From: Monarcha castaneiventris obscurior
Taxonomy: Eukaryota; Chordata; Aves; Passeriformes; Monarchidae
Assembly: GCA_026261815.1 (NCBI GenBank)
Contig: JAMPIT010000566.1
Location: 30,715,001 to 30,779,000 of the forward strand
Length of the DNA stretch: 64,000 nucleotides
Reading direction: 5' to 3'
The notes under the pieces were generated by a model. The model was given only the letters and a program-made list of their open reading frames with translations. It searched no databases and was not told the origin of the DNA. A program made the position numbers and the translations under genes. Below, in pieces: positions 21,480 to 35,252 of this stretch (its first letter is position 1; every line of letters starts with the position of its first letter).

Positions 21480-24400
21480 TAAGGGGAGAGAAAAAAGAAG
21501 CAAGTGTAACTTCCAGGTTAAGAGTATCAAAACAGCTTAAGGGACTTAAGCATATGCAAGCCAAAAATCTCAGTGAAATCTCATCTCTGTAAATTATACA
21601 CATCTGGGAAAATAACAACTCACTGGAAGATTTTTCTAGTTCCTGAGAGTGGGTAGATCTCCATGTATTTCTTTCCTTGTTTACCTCCTTGCAACTCACC
21701 TTCACTGTAAAGTAAAACTGGGCTGAGCTCTCACTAGCACTTATCCTTTTCCCTTAAATGTTTTCCAAGAACTGGAGAGGGAGAAAAACACAATTTTCTT
21801 TCATTACATATGACTTTTACAGAAATTGCAGCTAAAAAAAATTAAAACCACTAACTTGAAACGAGTCAGCTACAGATACATGATCTGGTTGCTCTGACTA
21901 GAAAGAAGAATGCTTATCAACAACAGACAGAAGGATGGGCTCCTATCTAAATTTACCATCTGAATATTTGACAAGAATTTAGGAGGAGGAAGGGCTCTTT
22001 CACAAACCAAAAGTTTATTCAAAATTGTTTCATGAATAGTATGGGATTGTTAAAATCCGTTTAGTCTGCGGAGTAATAACTACACAATAAACCTCCCAAG
22101 AAGTAACGTGACTACTGTACATTTTGATTTAATGTTGTAATTCATAAACCAGTTTTGCAGTGTAAAAGTAATTATTTCAAGACTGGAACAAGACCAAGCC
22201 TCTTGTGACCCACAATAATAATATTCATAATGTTAACAAACCTCTTCAAATGAAGTCATTGTTTAATACATTTCAGTCTACATGTGAAGTGGTTACAAAC
22301 ATCATGTTTTTGTAGTTGTCAATAATTTGGGGATCATGTAAGCAGCTGGACCTTGTGTTCTTCTGGATTTCAACTGTAAATTGAGAGTCAGTATTAGTAT
22401 TCACTGGGGCTGGTTGAAAAGCTAGTGTTCCAGCTGAGAAGGAACTTTGCTTTTCAAAATTTGACTTTCATCCGATTGAGTCTAAAGCCAACATTTTCAA
22501 AGTTTTTGTGAACTATGAATTCTTATACTTTTTTTGGAGCCCGAAAAAGACAAATCATGAAGCAGTCTGCTTGGTTAGCAATGAGCCTGACAAAAATTCC
22601 TCTTTTCTCTGAGCCTTGGGGGAGCGCTCATGCAAACTGCCCTTGGAGTGACAGTCCCTGGGAGGCATCCCAGCAGATCTCCACTCCAGGGCAGGGAGCC
22701 TGGGAAGCCAGAAAGGCAGCATGAGAATTACTATGGAATTAGGATTTGCCACAGTCCTGTGAAGCCCTGAGGTCTTGGCACTGACAAGCTGCAGGGCCGT
22801 GCCATCTCTGGCGGTGCCAAGCCCTGGCAGGCAGCCTGTCCTATAGCTGGGGAGGCCTCTGCAGAGCAGTTCTGCCAGGCAGCCTGCACTAGTAATGGGA
22901 ACTGAGAATTTTCAGGATCACTGGATCTGGGTTTGGATCGCTCGACGGACTTAACCAAATATATACACTCTTGAATCAGTCCCAGGCCTTGGGCTGTGGG
23001 ACAGCCCAGGAGAATTTTTTCTCAGTCATAAACCCAGAGTCTCCATGCAGCCTGCTTGTAACTCAGGGATAGTTTTCCTGGATTGATTAGAAGTGAATTC
23101 AAGGAGTTGCAAGTGAAATATTCGAAACCCAGCAAATCAGCTTTTTCCACTGCAGTAAATTTCTACTCATTAGCGTGATTAATGACTTTTGAAATGTTTC
23201 TTCATCTGTATTTATAAAATAGAATCATATCCAATAACCTCACGCACTGAGTTCCTCAGGAGGCATTTTGAACTTGTGTATATGACTGTCCACTGAATTA
23301 ACAATGAGCATTTTTACAGTGTGCTTTAGCAATTTACATTAACGGTCTGGTTTTACTCTGAAGAACAGGAATGGTTACAATTTCACTGTGTGGAGTCGGA
23401 GGGCTTCAAGCAATAACGAGTTTTATTTGAGCATCATTTTCTCTGGCCATAAGTTTATTGTTGTTTTCACCTTGAGGCTGCAAAAGCATCAAAGCATATT
23501 TGTTTTCCAGTAAGAAACTTCAGTCACCTAATGATTCAGGCATAAAAGTTCCCCTGACCTGTCATGACAAGTGAGAGGCAATATGAGGGAACAGACTTCA
23601 GCACTCAAAGGGAAGATGGAGAAATGCAGAATGTTAAGCACTCTGGGTGACTCTTACCCTAAGTCTGAAAACATTGTAAAGTAGTTAGGAAAAGAACAAA
23701 CAACAACAACCATGCCCAAGTGTTCTAGATGGGACTCATCTTCAGATTTAGATAGTTACCCATCAGAGTCTATGCATGAGTTAGGCATCTTGGTCCCCAT
23801 GTAGTCATTGAAGACTTAACTCTATACAGACAGTAGAGCTGAAAGAGTTTGGGGCATGGCAGTCTGAAGCAGATGGCCATGTTTGATATGCTGGACACAT
23901 TTCCAGACACAGATGCAGAAGCTGCCATTGCAGACACATCTATGTACAGAACCCTAGAAAAAGCTGTGCTACCCAAAGGTGGGAACCACTGCGTTAAAGA
24001 CTTTTGGTCCAACTGCCTGGATAGCCTGTTTCAATAGTCATGTGTTTCTAAAATATAAAGCAATGCAAGTTGGAGCTTGGGGAAGGGATCTGCAAGAAGG
24101 TCTGTCTTATATGTCCGGGCACAATGGATTAATACCTTACCCAAGAAGATCCATGGACTAAAGCGGTACTTAGCAGTGCACATTGCTGAAAACACAGCCC
24201 AGTAAACATAAAGCAAAAGGTGCATTTATTGTACTTTTGTTCTCCCCTGCAGCGATCACGACAGTTGCACTAGATGTGACTGCTGAAAATGTGGCATCTC
24301 GCTCTCACAAATTAGTCTCCACCCCAAAAGAGCTGAGTTTAACTGAAGAGTTAGAATAGTTACAATACATTAGTGCTCAAGCTGCTTCCCAGTTGTGTTC

Positions 24401-24670
24401 AGAAAAAGGTTAAATCACCCAGCTCTTGGGCGTCTGGTTCTCCCTGTTACCTGGAAACTGGAGCTCTGAGAGCAAGTACTGCTGAGAAAGTGATTTAAAA
24501 GCAACAGGAACATGAAAGCACCATTCATATAAGACATGCACCATCATCCAAGCAGTTTCTCCGATTGCAGAGCTGTATTGTTTTAAGCTGCAGGATCCTT
24601 TACTGATGGAAGTATACTGAATTCCTCATAGCTTGGGTGCAATTATTCCATACTGTGGCTATTTCCTTTG
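21480..24670. other. Non-coding unique stretch
   Basis: No convincing gene or recognised repeat. Around 23100-23400 the sequence is AT-rich and complex, of the kind often seen in conserved vertebrate non-coding elements, but conservation cannot be judged from a single sequence. Confidence 0.5.
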
Positions 24671-24673
24671 CAG

Positions 24674-24873
24674 CGGTTGGAGGAAGGTGAAGGCAAAGCA
24701 CAACCCACAGCCTTCCAGATCCAGGGATCCAGAGGTGGTATAGTCACAGTGCTGCTGAGCAAGGACACTTATGCTAATCTGGGAGGGGAAGATCCCCTGA
24801 AGCAAAACAGCTTGGGAAAGGCTGGTTTGTATAAAAATGCTGGCCTATTCTCAGGCAATTGCTTTGCAAACAG
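24674..24873 (+). other. Candidate internal exon, 200 nt, unidentified
   Basis: An acceptor (CTATTTCCTTTGCAG) ends at 24673 and the strong donor CAG|GTAAGC begins at 24874. Between them one frame is open for the full 200 nt, starting RLEEGEGKAQPTAFQIQG and ending near LFSGNCFANR. A read-through into the intron hits a stop at once (G-TAA), as often happens at real donors. The chance of one of three frames staying open over 200 nt is roughly one in ten, so openness alone is weak evidence. I do not recognise the peptide. It may be an exon of a plus-strand gene or lncRNA, or a cryptic exon. Confidence 0.3.
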
Positions 24874-24879
24874 GTAAGC

Positions 24880-27800
24880 TATGAATTGAAAGCACTGAAG
24901 CTGTTCCTAAAGATTCCCCCACCAGTCTGCTCTCCTTCTGCAGTAAGGACGCCCAGTTCCTTTGTAGTTAAATTCTTCTCAAGTGACTTGTATTGCTTAA
25001 ACTGTCCTGGTAAGACTCAAAAAAAAAAAAAAAAAATCTAAGTACAGAAAAGGCCTTGGAAAGATTCACTGTGGTTTTACACTAACTTGATAATACTGGT
25101 GATTTCAGTGAAGCCAGCATAGGGAAAAGCAGGAATAATGCAGCAGTGAAAGAGAGCCGTGCTCTTTATTCTCCCTTTTTGTCCTGTTCCCTTGATTAAA
25201 AAGTTGAGGAGAAATCTTGGAAGTGATCCTGTACACGATTTGTGCTCCTAAGCAGAGCCAGAATGCCTCGAGCCAAGCGCCAGGCTGAATATCCAAACTT
25301 TTACTGTTTATATTGAGGCATATATTCCCTGGGTGCAGGAGTTCGAGACCACTTCTCCCCACACACCAGCTGGGAGGTATCAAAGTCCGTGTGCAATATC
25401 CACCCATTCACCTCCAATTAGAAAAAGTGTCCACAAGATGCTGAGAACATCAAAGTGTTAAGGAAAAGGAATTCATCTACACAGGACAAAGAATTTAAGC
25501 TGTTTACAACTTTCTGCTCTCTGATGTTTATTACAACCCCCGCTATAAAATGTCTCCATCTGCACTGCCGTGTAGGGAGAGAGTTAATGAAAACCCAAGC
25601 CACATTCCAAGGATGGCAATACAGAATGAGAGCGACCTCAGCATTGTTTTGCTAAGATCTCAAATTGCCAATACTGCAAAATGAAGTAATGTGCTCTGTC
25701 AACATGTAGTATGCTCTATAAATGGGATTGCCTATTCATCTGTTAGTAAAACATGCAGAAAAGCACTATTTGACTGGCCTTAGAGCAGCTGACTGCTTGC
25801 TTTGACTTCTTCCTTAGGATTTATTTGAAGCATGAAACTGCTGAAAATCTCCAGTGATTAGAAGGGACAAAAATATAAAAAAAATAATTAAATATATTTG
25901 CAGATAGCGCTCACTTTATGTGGCTGGTCTTGAGTTAGAATTTCTTTATCAGAAGAATTAAATGTAAACTTAACTAAAGCACTGAATGCTGAAAGTTGAT
26001 TTCCACAGACTTCAGTAGTAACTTATAAAACTTATATCTTTTTACAAACACAAGATTACTTCAATAGTTAACTTAGAAACCTCAGACAGTTTTAATAAAT
26101 TTATAGACAGCTTCCAGATTGAATTTTGCTGATCCAGGCTCCTTAGGCGGAGTTTATGGAGCCAGACTTGTCATATGAGCTATTTCTATAAGCCTCAGGT
26201 AAATATACACAGGGTTCGTGTTGTCAGAGAAAGTGGTTTTTTCTCTTCTAAAAAATTTTAGTTAATCTTAAGCAAAAACAAAAGTTCATTCAGTACATTT
26301 TGTATTTGTTATTTTTGACCCATTTTGGGAAGTATTTTCCTTCCACAGATCTGCACTGTCTCTGCTTCTCTCTAACTCACTTTAACTCTTTAATTTCTTT
26401 TTCCAGTCTGGTTCACAGACTGCTGCTCTGGTCTCTGAGTTAGAAACAACTAGAAGGCACAGCTGGAGAAAAGGAAAGGGGTTTCAGGTATTTCCTTTTC
26501 CTTCCCACCCAGCAGCTCTCATGCCTTCCCTTTCCTACATGTCTGCTTTGACTCGAGTTTCACAGAAAAATTCGACCTGTATTGCAAAACCAATTTAGAA
26601 GTGTAAGTTGTTACTCATGTAGCTGAAGTCCTGATGTGGATGCAATTACAGTGATCAAATGGATATATTTTATTTCCTTTTCCATTCAAAATTGCTATGG
26701 CCATCTAAAACAGCTTTATTAGAGTATCACTCTGTAATAACAGGGTTCTCCACTTTTCATAAGTTGGAATTTGTAAAGTCCATAGCCAAAGCAGTATCTC
26801 CTATTTAAGATTTCAGTTTAATGGTGTTCTTTCAATGGAGTGTCACATAAAAGTTTACCCATAAAACTCAGAACCAGAGTCAAAAGTACACCAAAGTACT
26901 CAAAGACAGGAAGGAATCAAAGGATCTGTAGCTTCCCTTTTAGGTACACATGGGCCTGCAAGCGAGATGGGAAAACATCCCTCCCCCTGGTTTCATCTAT
27001 AACATCTCTCCATCCACCATTAGTACTAAGCTGAAATTTGCAAAGCAATGCAGGTTTGTTTTTTTTTTTTTCTACTATAGTATGATATAGTATACTTACT
27101 ACAGGTGAAGGATTGTTAATAAACATGCTAAGTCTTGCTGTGGCAGATAATGTGAGGAAAGGTAGCATTAGCAGATAAAGAATGAAGAAACTGATATGGC
27201 AACACAACAGGGATGACCAAAATTGAGAATGGATACATTCACATGACCAATGCCCCAGCTTGAGGGCCTGTTGGAGCAGGCTCCAATACCTGCTGGAGCA
27301 GTTCTCAGAGATGAACACACGATGGCCAGAAGCTGCCACTGCTCCTCTCTGAGACACCACTAAATTTCCGAGCTAGGAACCCAGTCAGCCCAGCAAGGTT
27401 GTCCAAGCAAACACTGTTGGCTTAGCTCTACTCACAGCGAAGGATAGGGATCAGTCACTGTGCCAGCACAACTTTGCTGCTGCCTTATGATGAAATTATG
27501 GCCCTTGCAATGCCCTGTGAGAACTGAAGACTGGCTACAACCCATAAGAGACTCCAAACAAAATGAGAGCAATGTTCACACGACAGAGACCCAGGCACGC
27601 TGTCTGAGGCGAAAAAAGGTAGATGGTCAGTTTTTGTTGGTACTTATGAGAAGGCAGGCAGCAGGGTTTTTTTGCTGCTAATGCTCAGGCCTGATGTTTT
27701 TCTGCACAGGAACGCTCCAACAAAAGATATGACACAAGAAAGTAATGTCTGAAAATTGCCCATGACAGACTCTTCTGCTCCCTCTGTACTGTCTGCTCCC

Positions 27801-30500
27801 AGCTCTACAAGCACAAGAAGTTCTCTTGTGATCCTGGGTAAATCTTCACTGTCCTAACAGAAATTACTGATCCCATGGGTCCACAAAGAGAAAAAACTTT
27901 ATGCTGCTCCTTATTTAATTTTAAGCAAAAGCATCTTGGCTTACTTGAATGGCTCACACTGGAGATTTGACTGATTTCTTGCTTGAACCATAAACACCCA
28001 ACTTGCACACATCCTGGTCTGTTGGTACCTCTGAGACCTACCAGCAGTGACCCAGTACAGTGATGAACAGATGGTTGCAGTGACCATTCCATCAGCCTAG
28101 AGGGATCCAGAAGACAATGCTTTTATATGTCTGTCTACCATCTGGATTAGTCCAATAAATAGGATCATTTTTAGACTACTGTGGTTGCCCTACTGATTTG
28201 CAAATGAATGCTCTCAGTATTGTGTTACTTCAATTCAAAAACATTGTGAAACCTTCACATTCACACATCTCCCTCTTACTCTTTATTTAATCAGGGGCTG
28301 CTGACAATGGCTGTAATTCAAGGTAGCAGCTAACTACTCACATAGTTTTGTGTCTGTAGTCCAAAGACTGTTCATACTTTAAAAATTCTACATTTAAATC
28401 TAACTTGGTTCTTTTTTGCTTTTGATTGTTTACAAAGCATGAGGGCTGTGTGGTGAATCCCACACTAACCCCTGAAAATTTTAACTATGGGATTCTCATG
28501 GAAAATTGCTTCTGAACCAAAGGCAGAGGAAGCGACACACCTCTGGCTGTAATATCTGCTTTGTCAAAGCTTGGTCTGCTACCTCTGGGATGACCTCAGG
28601 TCCAGCTAAGGATGGAGAAGCCAGCTCTCAGGCACTTTACTTCAACTGGACAGACAGCCACACAGGAAAGCTTCAGTATTGCACCCTGTGTCATGACCTT
28701 TTATCACTTCTCCCACATTCACCTACAAAGTACCATCCAAGGAGCAGAGTGTTTCACTTTGGACTCTGGAGTGCGTAGCTCTGCCAGAAGTGCAGCACAG
28801 CAAATGCTGCAGGAGGTACCAGCACATGAACCATGGTGCCCACTTGATGGAAGCTAAAAAGTGCATGGCAGTTCTGCTGCTCAAGGGCTGGCATGACACA
28901 CAGACCTACACTCTCCCGTTTTTGGTGGGAATCCAACCTAAACAAATGCAGGGCAGCTCTCAGCAGAAGAAAGGAGACCACGCTGTGTCTGCAGTGAACT
29001 GAAGTCACCAATGTGCCTCAGCCTTGGCTGCAGCTGGACCATAGCATTCCTTTGGAGCTCGTGTATTTCTCAGGGGCTTTTCTGTTTATTTTCTTAACAA
29101 AGCTTTGCAGACTTTTTAAATGCGGGAAGGGAGACTCAGATACTCCCCTCCCCCAGTTTAAAAAAATCAGGCTCAATTTTGTAAATAGATATAGGAAAAA
29201 AAATCTCTATTAGAATCTGCCAATCCTTTAAGGCCTGAAGTTCTTGGCTTTTTGTAGCTGACGCAGGATCTTTTCATGTTTTAACTATCCCATTTGTTTT
29301 CAGTTGAATATTATTAAATAAGCAGTTCCATTATGGCAAAATTGATATTATTGTAATTGAATAATATGAGATATATCCAAAGGAAAAGAAATTAAGTGAA
29401 TTTTCATTTAAATTCAGAAGTTAAATCCAAATACCTAAGTGAACTTGACAGTGTCTGTCACTTTGTCTGCAATTCTTACTTCTTCCCTCCAGCACTGGTG
29501 CATAAAGGTGCTGCCAATATGTGGATAAGCACTGTGCATTACACAAAACAGCAGTACATTCATGCCTTGTGTTGTAATGGAAACTTTCAATGTAGGATCT
29601 GAAGAGCAATAATAGAGAGAAGGAAAACTTGGAGCTACGATTTTTATCATAGCTGGTGGGATTTTTTTCCCAAGTGAGGTCAGGGAAACAGACTGGAGAA
29701 CTACATTTACGAGGCTCCTCTTTGTCAAGCACAGTAGGACTTAAGCCTGTCATTCTCCTTGTGGGCTATTGAACTACAGTCTGTTCAAGCTTAGGTGGCT
29801 GTTGTGCCCATGTCACTGAATTTGTCTTAGTGGACTGCAAAAAATCAAAGAAGTTTCTCACTTAAGGAGAAAGCCCTGAAAAGGTATGGTATCTGTGCAG
29901 TAAGTTAAACCAACAGCTGCCCTACACTTTTCAAACACATCTGCCATTGAGACTCTGTGTGGACTCTCGAGGGTCTTGGTCCATCCAGAGTTGCCAGGAT
30001 TGCCACTGGAGGAGTGGTCCTGCATTCCTCTACTCTTCTCGTGTCCATCCACTCCAGCTTTAGTGTGTTTGCGGCAAGGCTGCCACTCTGACGGGAAATT
30101 AATAGTCTTATGGTGGATTAATTGTCTGTCACATCAGTTCTCCCTGAGGTCACTCAAGTGCTATAGGTGTTGCAGGAGAAGTGGAAGGAATGGATGACTT
30201 CAGGTTGCTTTTACCTGGAGTAATTAAATCCTTAAACCAGAGTAATTAAACATTTGGTGCAACTGTACATTTTCTTTTCCCAAACCCTGTGTATTTAGGG
30301 CATATTACTCTAAAAAGAGACAACATTACGTGTTGATTTTCCTACAAAAGGAGACCCTTTATCGGCATTAGGAAATAATTTCATTGTGGAATTTACTGCA
30401 ACAACAGTGAGAACCAGGATTAAAATGGGTTAAGGAGCTTGAAAACTGAATAAAGATGTTCCCAGCCTTCAGTGGATATGTCTTAGGTTACAATGCAAGA
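24880..30500. other. Non-coding unique stretch
   Basis: Unique AT-rich sequence with an A19 tract at 25019-25037 and a short poly-T at about 27058-27072. No gene-like structure or recognised interspersed repeat was seen. Confidence 0.5.
25019..25037. repeat. Poly-A tract (A19)
   Basis: An uninterrupted run of 19 A. There is no recognisable retroelement body immediately upstream, so it is best treated as a mononucleotide microsatellite. Confidence 0.9.
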
Positions 30501-30531
30501 TGAAACCAAAAGCATGCATTCTATCACCATC

Positions 30532-31128
30532 TGTTAAAATCAGGTGGGGCAGGGCTCTTTATCTCTTCCCTGACACATCCCTGGTAACTCCATCGGGGGG
30601 GATATCTTCTGCTATCAAACCTCACTGCATGACTTATAAAATTACATCATCCCATTGGGAGATGCTCCGCCCAGGGGGAGGAACCAAGCATTCCTACCTG
30701 GGTATAATCTGAGGTTTGGAACACCACACTCAACTCTTACCTACTGGGGTCCCAGAGGACAAGAGCTACATAACCACCACTGGACCTTCAGAGGAGGACC
30801 AGACCCTTCTACAGGATCACCACTTTGACAGGACCATATCTATCACTTCAAGAGGATTGCAGCTACCACTTAATGGGACTTCTACCAGCACCCTGCCCAA
30901 CAGGATGTCAGGTCATATCCTGACCCTGTCAGATTAAGCCAGTGTTTCTGTATTATTGCCGTGTTATATATATATTAGTAAAGAACTGTTATTCCTATTT
31001 CTCATATCTTTGCCTGAAAGCCCCTTAATTTCAAAATTATAATAATTCAGAGGGAAGGGGGTTACATTTTCCATTCCAAGGGAGGCTCCTGCCTTCCTTA
31101 GCAGACACCTGTGTTTCAAACCGAGACA
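30532..31128 (+). mobile_element. Solo LTR of an avian endogenous retrovirus
   Basis: A 597-bp block starts TGTTAAAATCAGG and ends CCGAGACA, so it has TG...CA ends. I recognise its 3' part (AGCCCCTTAATTTC through the GGAGGCTCCTGCC motif) as a long terminal repeat common in zebra-finch-type genomes, probably ERVL-like. Inside are promoter-like signals in order: TATAAA at 30635, inverted CCAAT at 30654, a GC box (CCGCCC) at 30667 and TATAAT at 30703. No internal retroviral region or second LTR is beside it, so it is probably a solo LTR left by recombination. A 5-bp direct repeat TCTAT flanks it at 30520-30524 and 31130-31134, but does not abut the TG end, so the boundary may be slightly different. 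Short open frames within it are not genes. Confidence 0.75.
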
Positions 31129-31139
31129 GTCTATTAAAC

Positions 31140-34100
31140 AACATCACTCAGATTATTGTGTAGAATATTGTCTATTGTACAGAAGACCCTAAAACACTAA
31201 CCACAAGGAAGGGGAAAATATAACTTACATCTTACACTTCATAATTGTTCTACTGTCCACTACACTTTCTTTACTCATCATTCCTGCCTCCCACAGGAAA
31301 CAGCATTAGGGTGTTAGGGATCCTCTCTTCATCTCTGACAGTATTCCAGTTCTTATGTTAATGTACCAACACCTCACAGGAGTTTGGCACCTCATCTATG
31401 GAGTCCCTCAGAGGAAAAGGCAGTGCTACCACTAGCATTCTAGCCGTGCCACTACCAAAAAGTTTAAAAATGTTGAACTCCTCTATAAGGAGTTGCTTGC
31501 AAAATAAAGCCCGAAAAGGGGGGGAAAGAAAGGAGAACCATGAAGCCGAATGTCTTCAAAAAGAAATACGGAGCAGGGAAAACAAAATGGCTGCTAAGTG
31601 GATTGCTTTTGAACCAAGTGCTATCAGTAAAGATGATATTTTTTACTAAAAGAATAAATAAGACTATTATGAGGAAATATTATTTCTTTAATTAATACAT
31701 TTTAGATTTCAGATTTGATTTAAACTTCATATATGATGCATTAACTTAAGTTTTTGCTTAAAGATTCAGGTTTAGACAGATCAAGTTTCTCTGCAGAAGG
31801 GGCCTTTAGGTTTCACTAGGCTGGGGAGGATGTAGTCAGAGATTTCAGTACTGCTGTTCACTGGAGGCCCCATTTCACAGGACATTAATGTGCCTTTCAC
31901 TCTAGAAACCAGGATGCTATAAAAACACATCTACAAATGAAAGCTCAAGCATACTTTTGAAGAAGGATGCTTTCCTGAACTTGTAGCCAGAGGATTGCTG
32001 TGGACTCAGCTCACATATGCCTGCGTTAATGTGTGATATTGAAACACGGTCCTTTGATGTATAGTCTCACATTCAGAGAACAAGACCCTCTGCGGGATGG
32101 CTCTTCTGACTTCTATCTTGAATTCATCAGTGACAGGGAGACCTCGGCAGAGCAGAGCATAATTTGACAGACACTCTGTCCAGAACCCCAAATCCCACCT
32201 GAGTTCTGTGCACAGCTGGACACTCACCTGCCTCCCTAAGGCACAGCCACTGCAGGGCAGGCGGCCCCTGCTCCTTCCCCAGCGCAAGCTCCATGCAGGG
32301 AACAGGAGGCACATCGGGAGCACCAAAGCTTCCATAACTGTGTTACAGAGCTGGTCACAGAAGGCATGAGCGGGACAGGAGGAGTAGAAAGGACAGAGTC
32401 TGCAGACAGCTCTGGCACCCACAGCCAACCACACTTACTGACTGGTGAAGGAGAAAGGCAGGCCTATATTTAGCAAGAAAAGCAGATAGGCTCTCTTGAG
32501 AAATGCTCACTGCTTTGAAAGATCAACACAAAGCAACAGCCTCGTCCCTGCTCTTCTGCAGAGGCCACCAGCAGTCCCTGCATTCCCCCGCTGTCACCAC
32601 CCTCTCTGCTCCCTCACCTCCCAAGTGCTTGGGCTTGTCACAGAAGGCTCTGCTCGATCTCCTGGAGAGCCCCACTCATTTACTGCTGCTCAGACACACA
32701 ACACCCATGCATACCTTGGCTGCTGCCATTTATGAGCATGGACTAGGAAAGAAACACAATTGTTTGATAATTTTGTAAGTGGACACTACTGCTATATTAT
32801 TTGGGCTTGTTGTCCAGAAGCAGAAGGGCATTTACTCAACCCATCACACTGCAGAGTTTTCAAGTCAGATCATTTGTAGTCTGCTGAAGACCGGGAGCTG
32901 AACTCGAGAGTGTCTGTTGCTGTTTAAAGCTATTTCTGCTGTCTAAATGCTAAGGATTCAAAACAGCTACACAATGTGCACCACAGCTTTACTCCTTGTT
33001 TTCCATGGACACATTTTTCTCCTCCAGGAACCCATAACAGCAAGGCAAAGGGAAGGCAGAAAACTGCAGAAGTTTCCCTTTTCTTCAAGGAAAACAGTTT
33101 TGAAGAACCACAGAGGATGAAGATGAAGACTGCTCTCCCGCCAGACATTTCAGAGCTGCAAGGAAGAAAGGAGCTCCTGGTTGGCCTCTTTCCTCTTGCT
33201 GCCACTGCTGGGAAGCTTTAACATCACTCTTTGCCCTCGGGCATCTCTGCAGCAGACTCAAAGTTTAGAGGGTGAGGTATTCTGCCTTCCTGGATGCTTG
33301 ATCATGGATGTGATCTCCACTTCACCATTATACAGCCACATCTTGTTCATGCAAGCAAAGCAAGACAGAGAGGTGATTGGAAAAACCTTTGCCTTCACAA
33401 AAAAATTTTGCTTCTGTTCCAGCACATAATGCGAATTATCAGTAGAAAATCTCAACATTTAGTAATTTGCTTTTAATTTAAGGAAATGTACTGACAAAAA
33501 GTTATTTTTTCAGTATGGTGAGCATATTTTGAGGTAATATTGTGTTTCAATGAAGCCCAGCTTTTCCATAGAAAATAAAGTTTCCTTATAATAACACTAA
33601 GAATTAAGCTGATTTTAAGCACAAGAAACTCCATGGGTGATGCAAATCTTTCCCCTTTTTTTTTTTAACAGTCTTTTCTGGAGCATTTTTTTCCAAATAC
33701 ATTGTTTGACTCACCTTTTCCATGCTGGCTTATTTCTTTGGTCACCTGCAGTAATTATTTTCTTTCTGTTGCTAGTTTGAAAAATACCAACATTTTGTTT
33801 AAAAATTATTTAATAGTGCTTCTGGCCCTCCTCTTAGACTGTATATTTCCAGCTCTACTTGCCTTCTCATGAAAGTTGGCCTTAAGCCTCATTTTTCATA
33901 ACTTTTGGAGTTATCCCTGTCCCTTGTTCACTGAAGTGACTTGTTATTTGCTCTCTGTTCCTCCCACTGTTTCCTGATCATTCCCAGTGTTTCCTGTGTT
34001 GTTCAGAGAAAATGATCACTCTGAGGACTTAAAGGGAAGACAAAGGATAAATAGAACTCAGAATCATTACCATGACCTGTAATAATACATGTCCAGGGCA

Positions 34101-35250
34101 CACACACACTGAGAAACCCCCACTGTATACAACCTGAAACTAAAATCTGCCATTACTTTATCACATTTTTATTTTAAACTGTGCCGTTTTCCTATAGGGA
34201 AGAACTGAATGTAATCCTGGATCAGTTGGAACTGAAACATTAGGAGACTTGCCTGGAACAGATTTTGCCTTTTTGCAAATTACACTGTGGTGTGTTTAAT
34301 TTATCTATTAATACCCAGACCCTCTTCCTCACTGTTACTATATAACCTTTTTTTTTCTCTGGGTTTTGACTGATAAAAGTTTGTCTTGGGATTTTTTTTC
34401 CTCTCATTGATATAACTTTATGGTGTTGAATTTCCTCTTGGGAGCTGCAGATTTTGCTAGAACTCTCCAAGGCAGTTTCAGTGCTCCAAAACTGTAACTT
34501 TCCACAAATTAAAATAATCAACTAGTTTAAAATTCCAGATAATTCATGAAAGCAAAATTAAATATGGATTTACCCTTGACACAAAGGTATTTAAATTTCT
34601 AAACTCAGCTTCAATGTGATAACAGCCCTGAATTTCTTATCAACTACCTTATTAAAAAGCTTGTGATTGCTTCAAAAATATACAAGCTTTGCAAAGTCTT
34701 CTCTGTTTTCCAAAAATCCATATTCCCCACAGTATATCAACCAGTTACCATCTGACCGTTTACAGAAGAATCTCTCTATTTGCTTTTTGCTATGCTAGAT
34801 ATTGAAGTGAGACAAAGTGGCCAGCAGCTCCCTGGGTTGTTTACTTAGCCATTTACAAAGAGGAGATCTCAGCAGAAATAAGTGCTGGCATTGCCCCTTA
34901 TTATATCATCTGAATGGCTCTATTTCTCCCTTCAGGACGCTCTGGTCCGAATCTCCAGGTCTAGCTTATCCTGAAGTGTTCTATTTATCCGGAGACTGAG
35001 GAGTTTGTTATTATGAGTAAAGAACAATGCACTGCTTTTCCTCATTGGACCTCTGCACAAACCCTGGCTTGGTGTGAGCTCTGGAGGCCAGGAGCAGGGT
35101 ATGGTTCCAGCTGGGTTCTCTAAGCACCTGCACTGCTTTCCTGCTTGCCCCATCGAGCCCTGGCTCATTCCCTGGGGAGCACAGGCCAGCCTTTTCTGAA
35201 CAACCATGCAACAGGAGGAGCATTCTTTGCTGAACAAAAATCAACTTTCA
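31140..35250. other. Non-coding unique stretch
   Basis: No recognised gene or repeat between the LTR and the SINE. Moderately GC-rich patches occur at about 32100-32330 and 32550-32720 with random open frames on both strands. Confidence 0.5.
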
Positions 35251-35252
35251 AG

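Noticed and set aside
30500..30937. Short open frames inside the LTR
   Set aside because: They lie wholly within a non-coding retroviral LTR and show no protein similarity that I can recognise.
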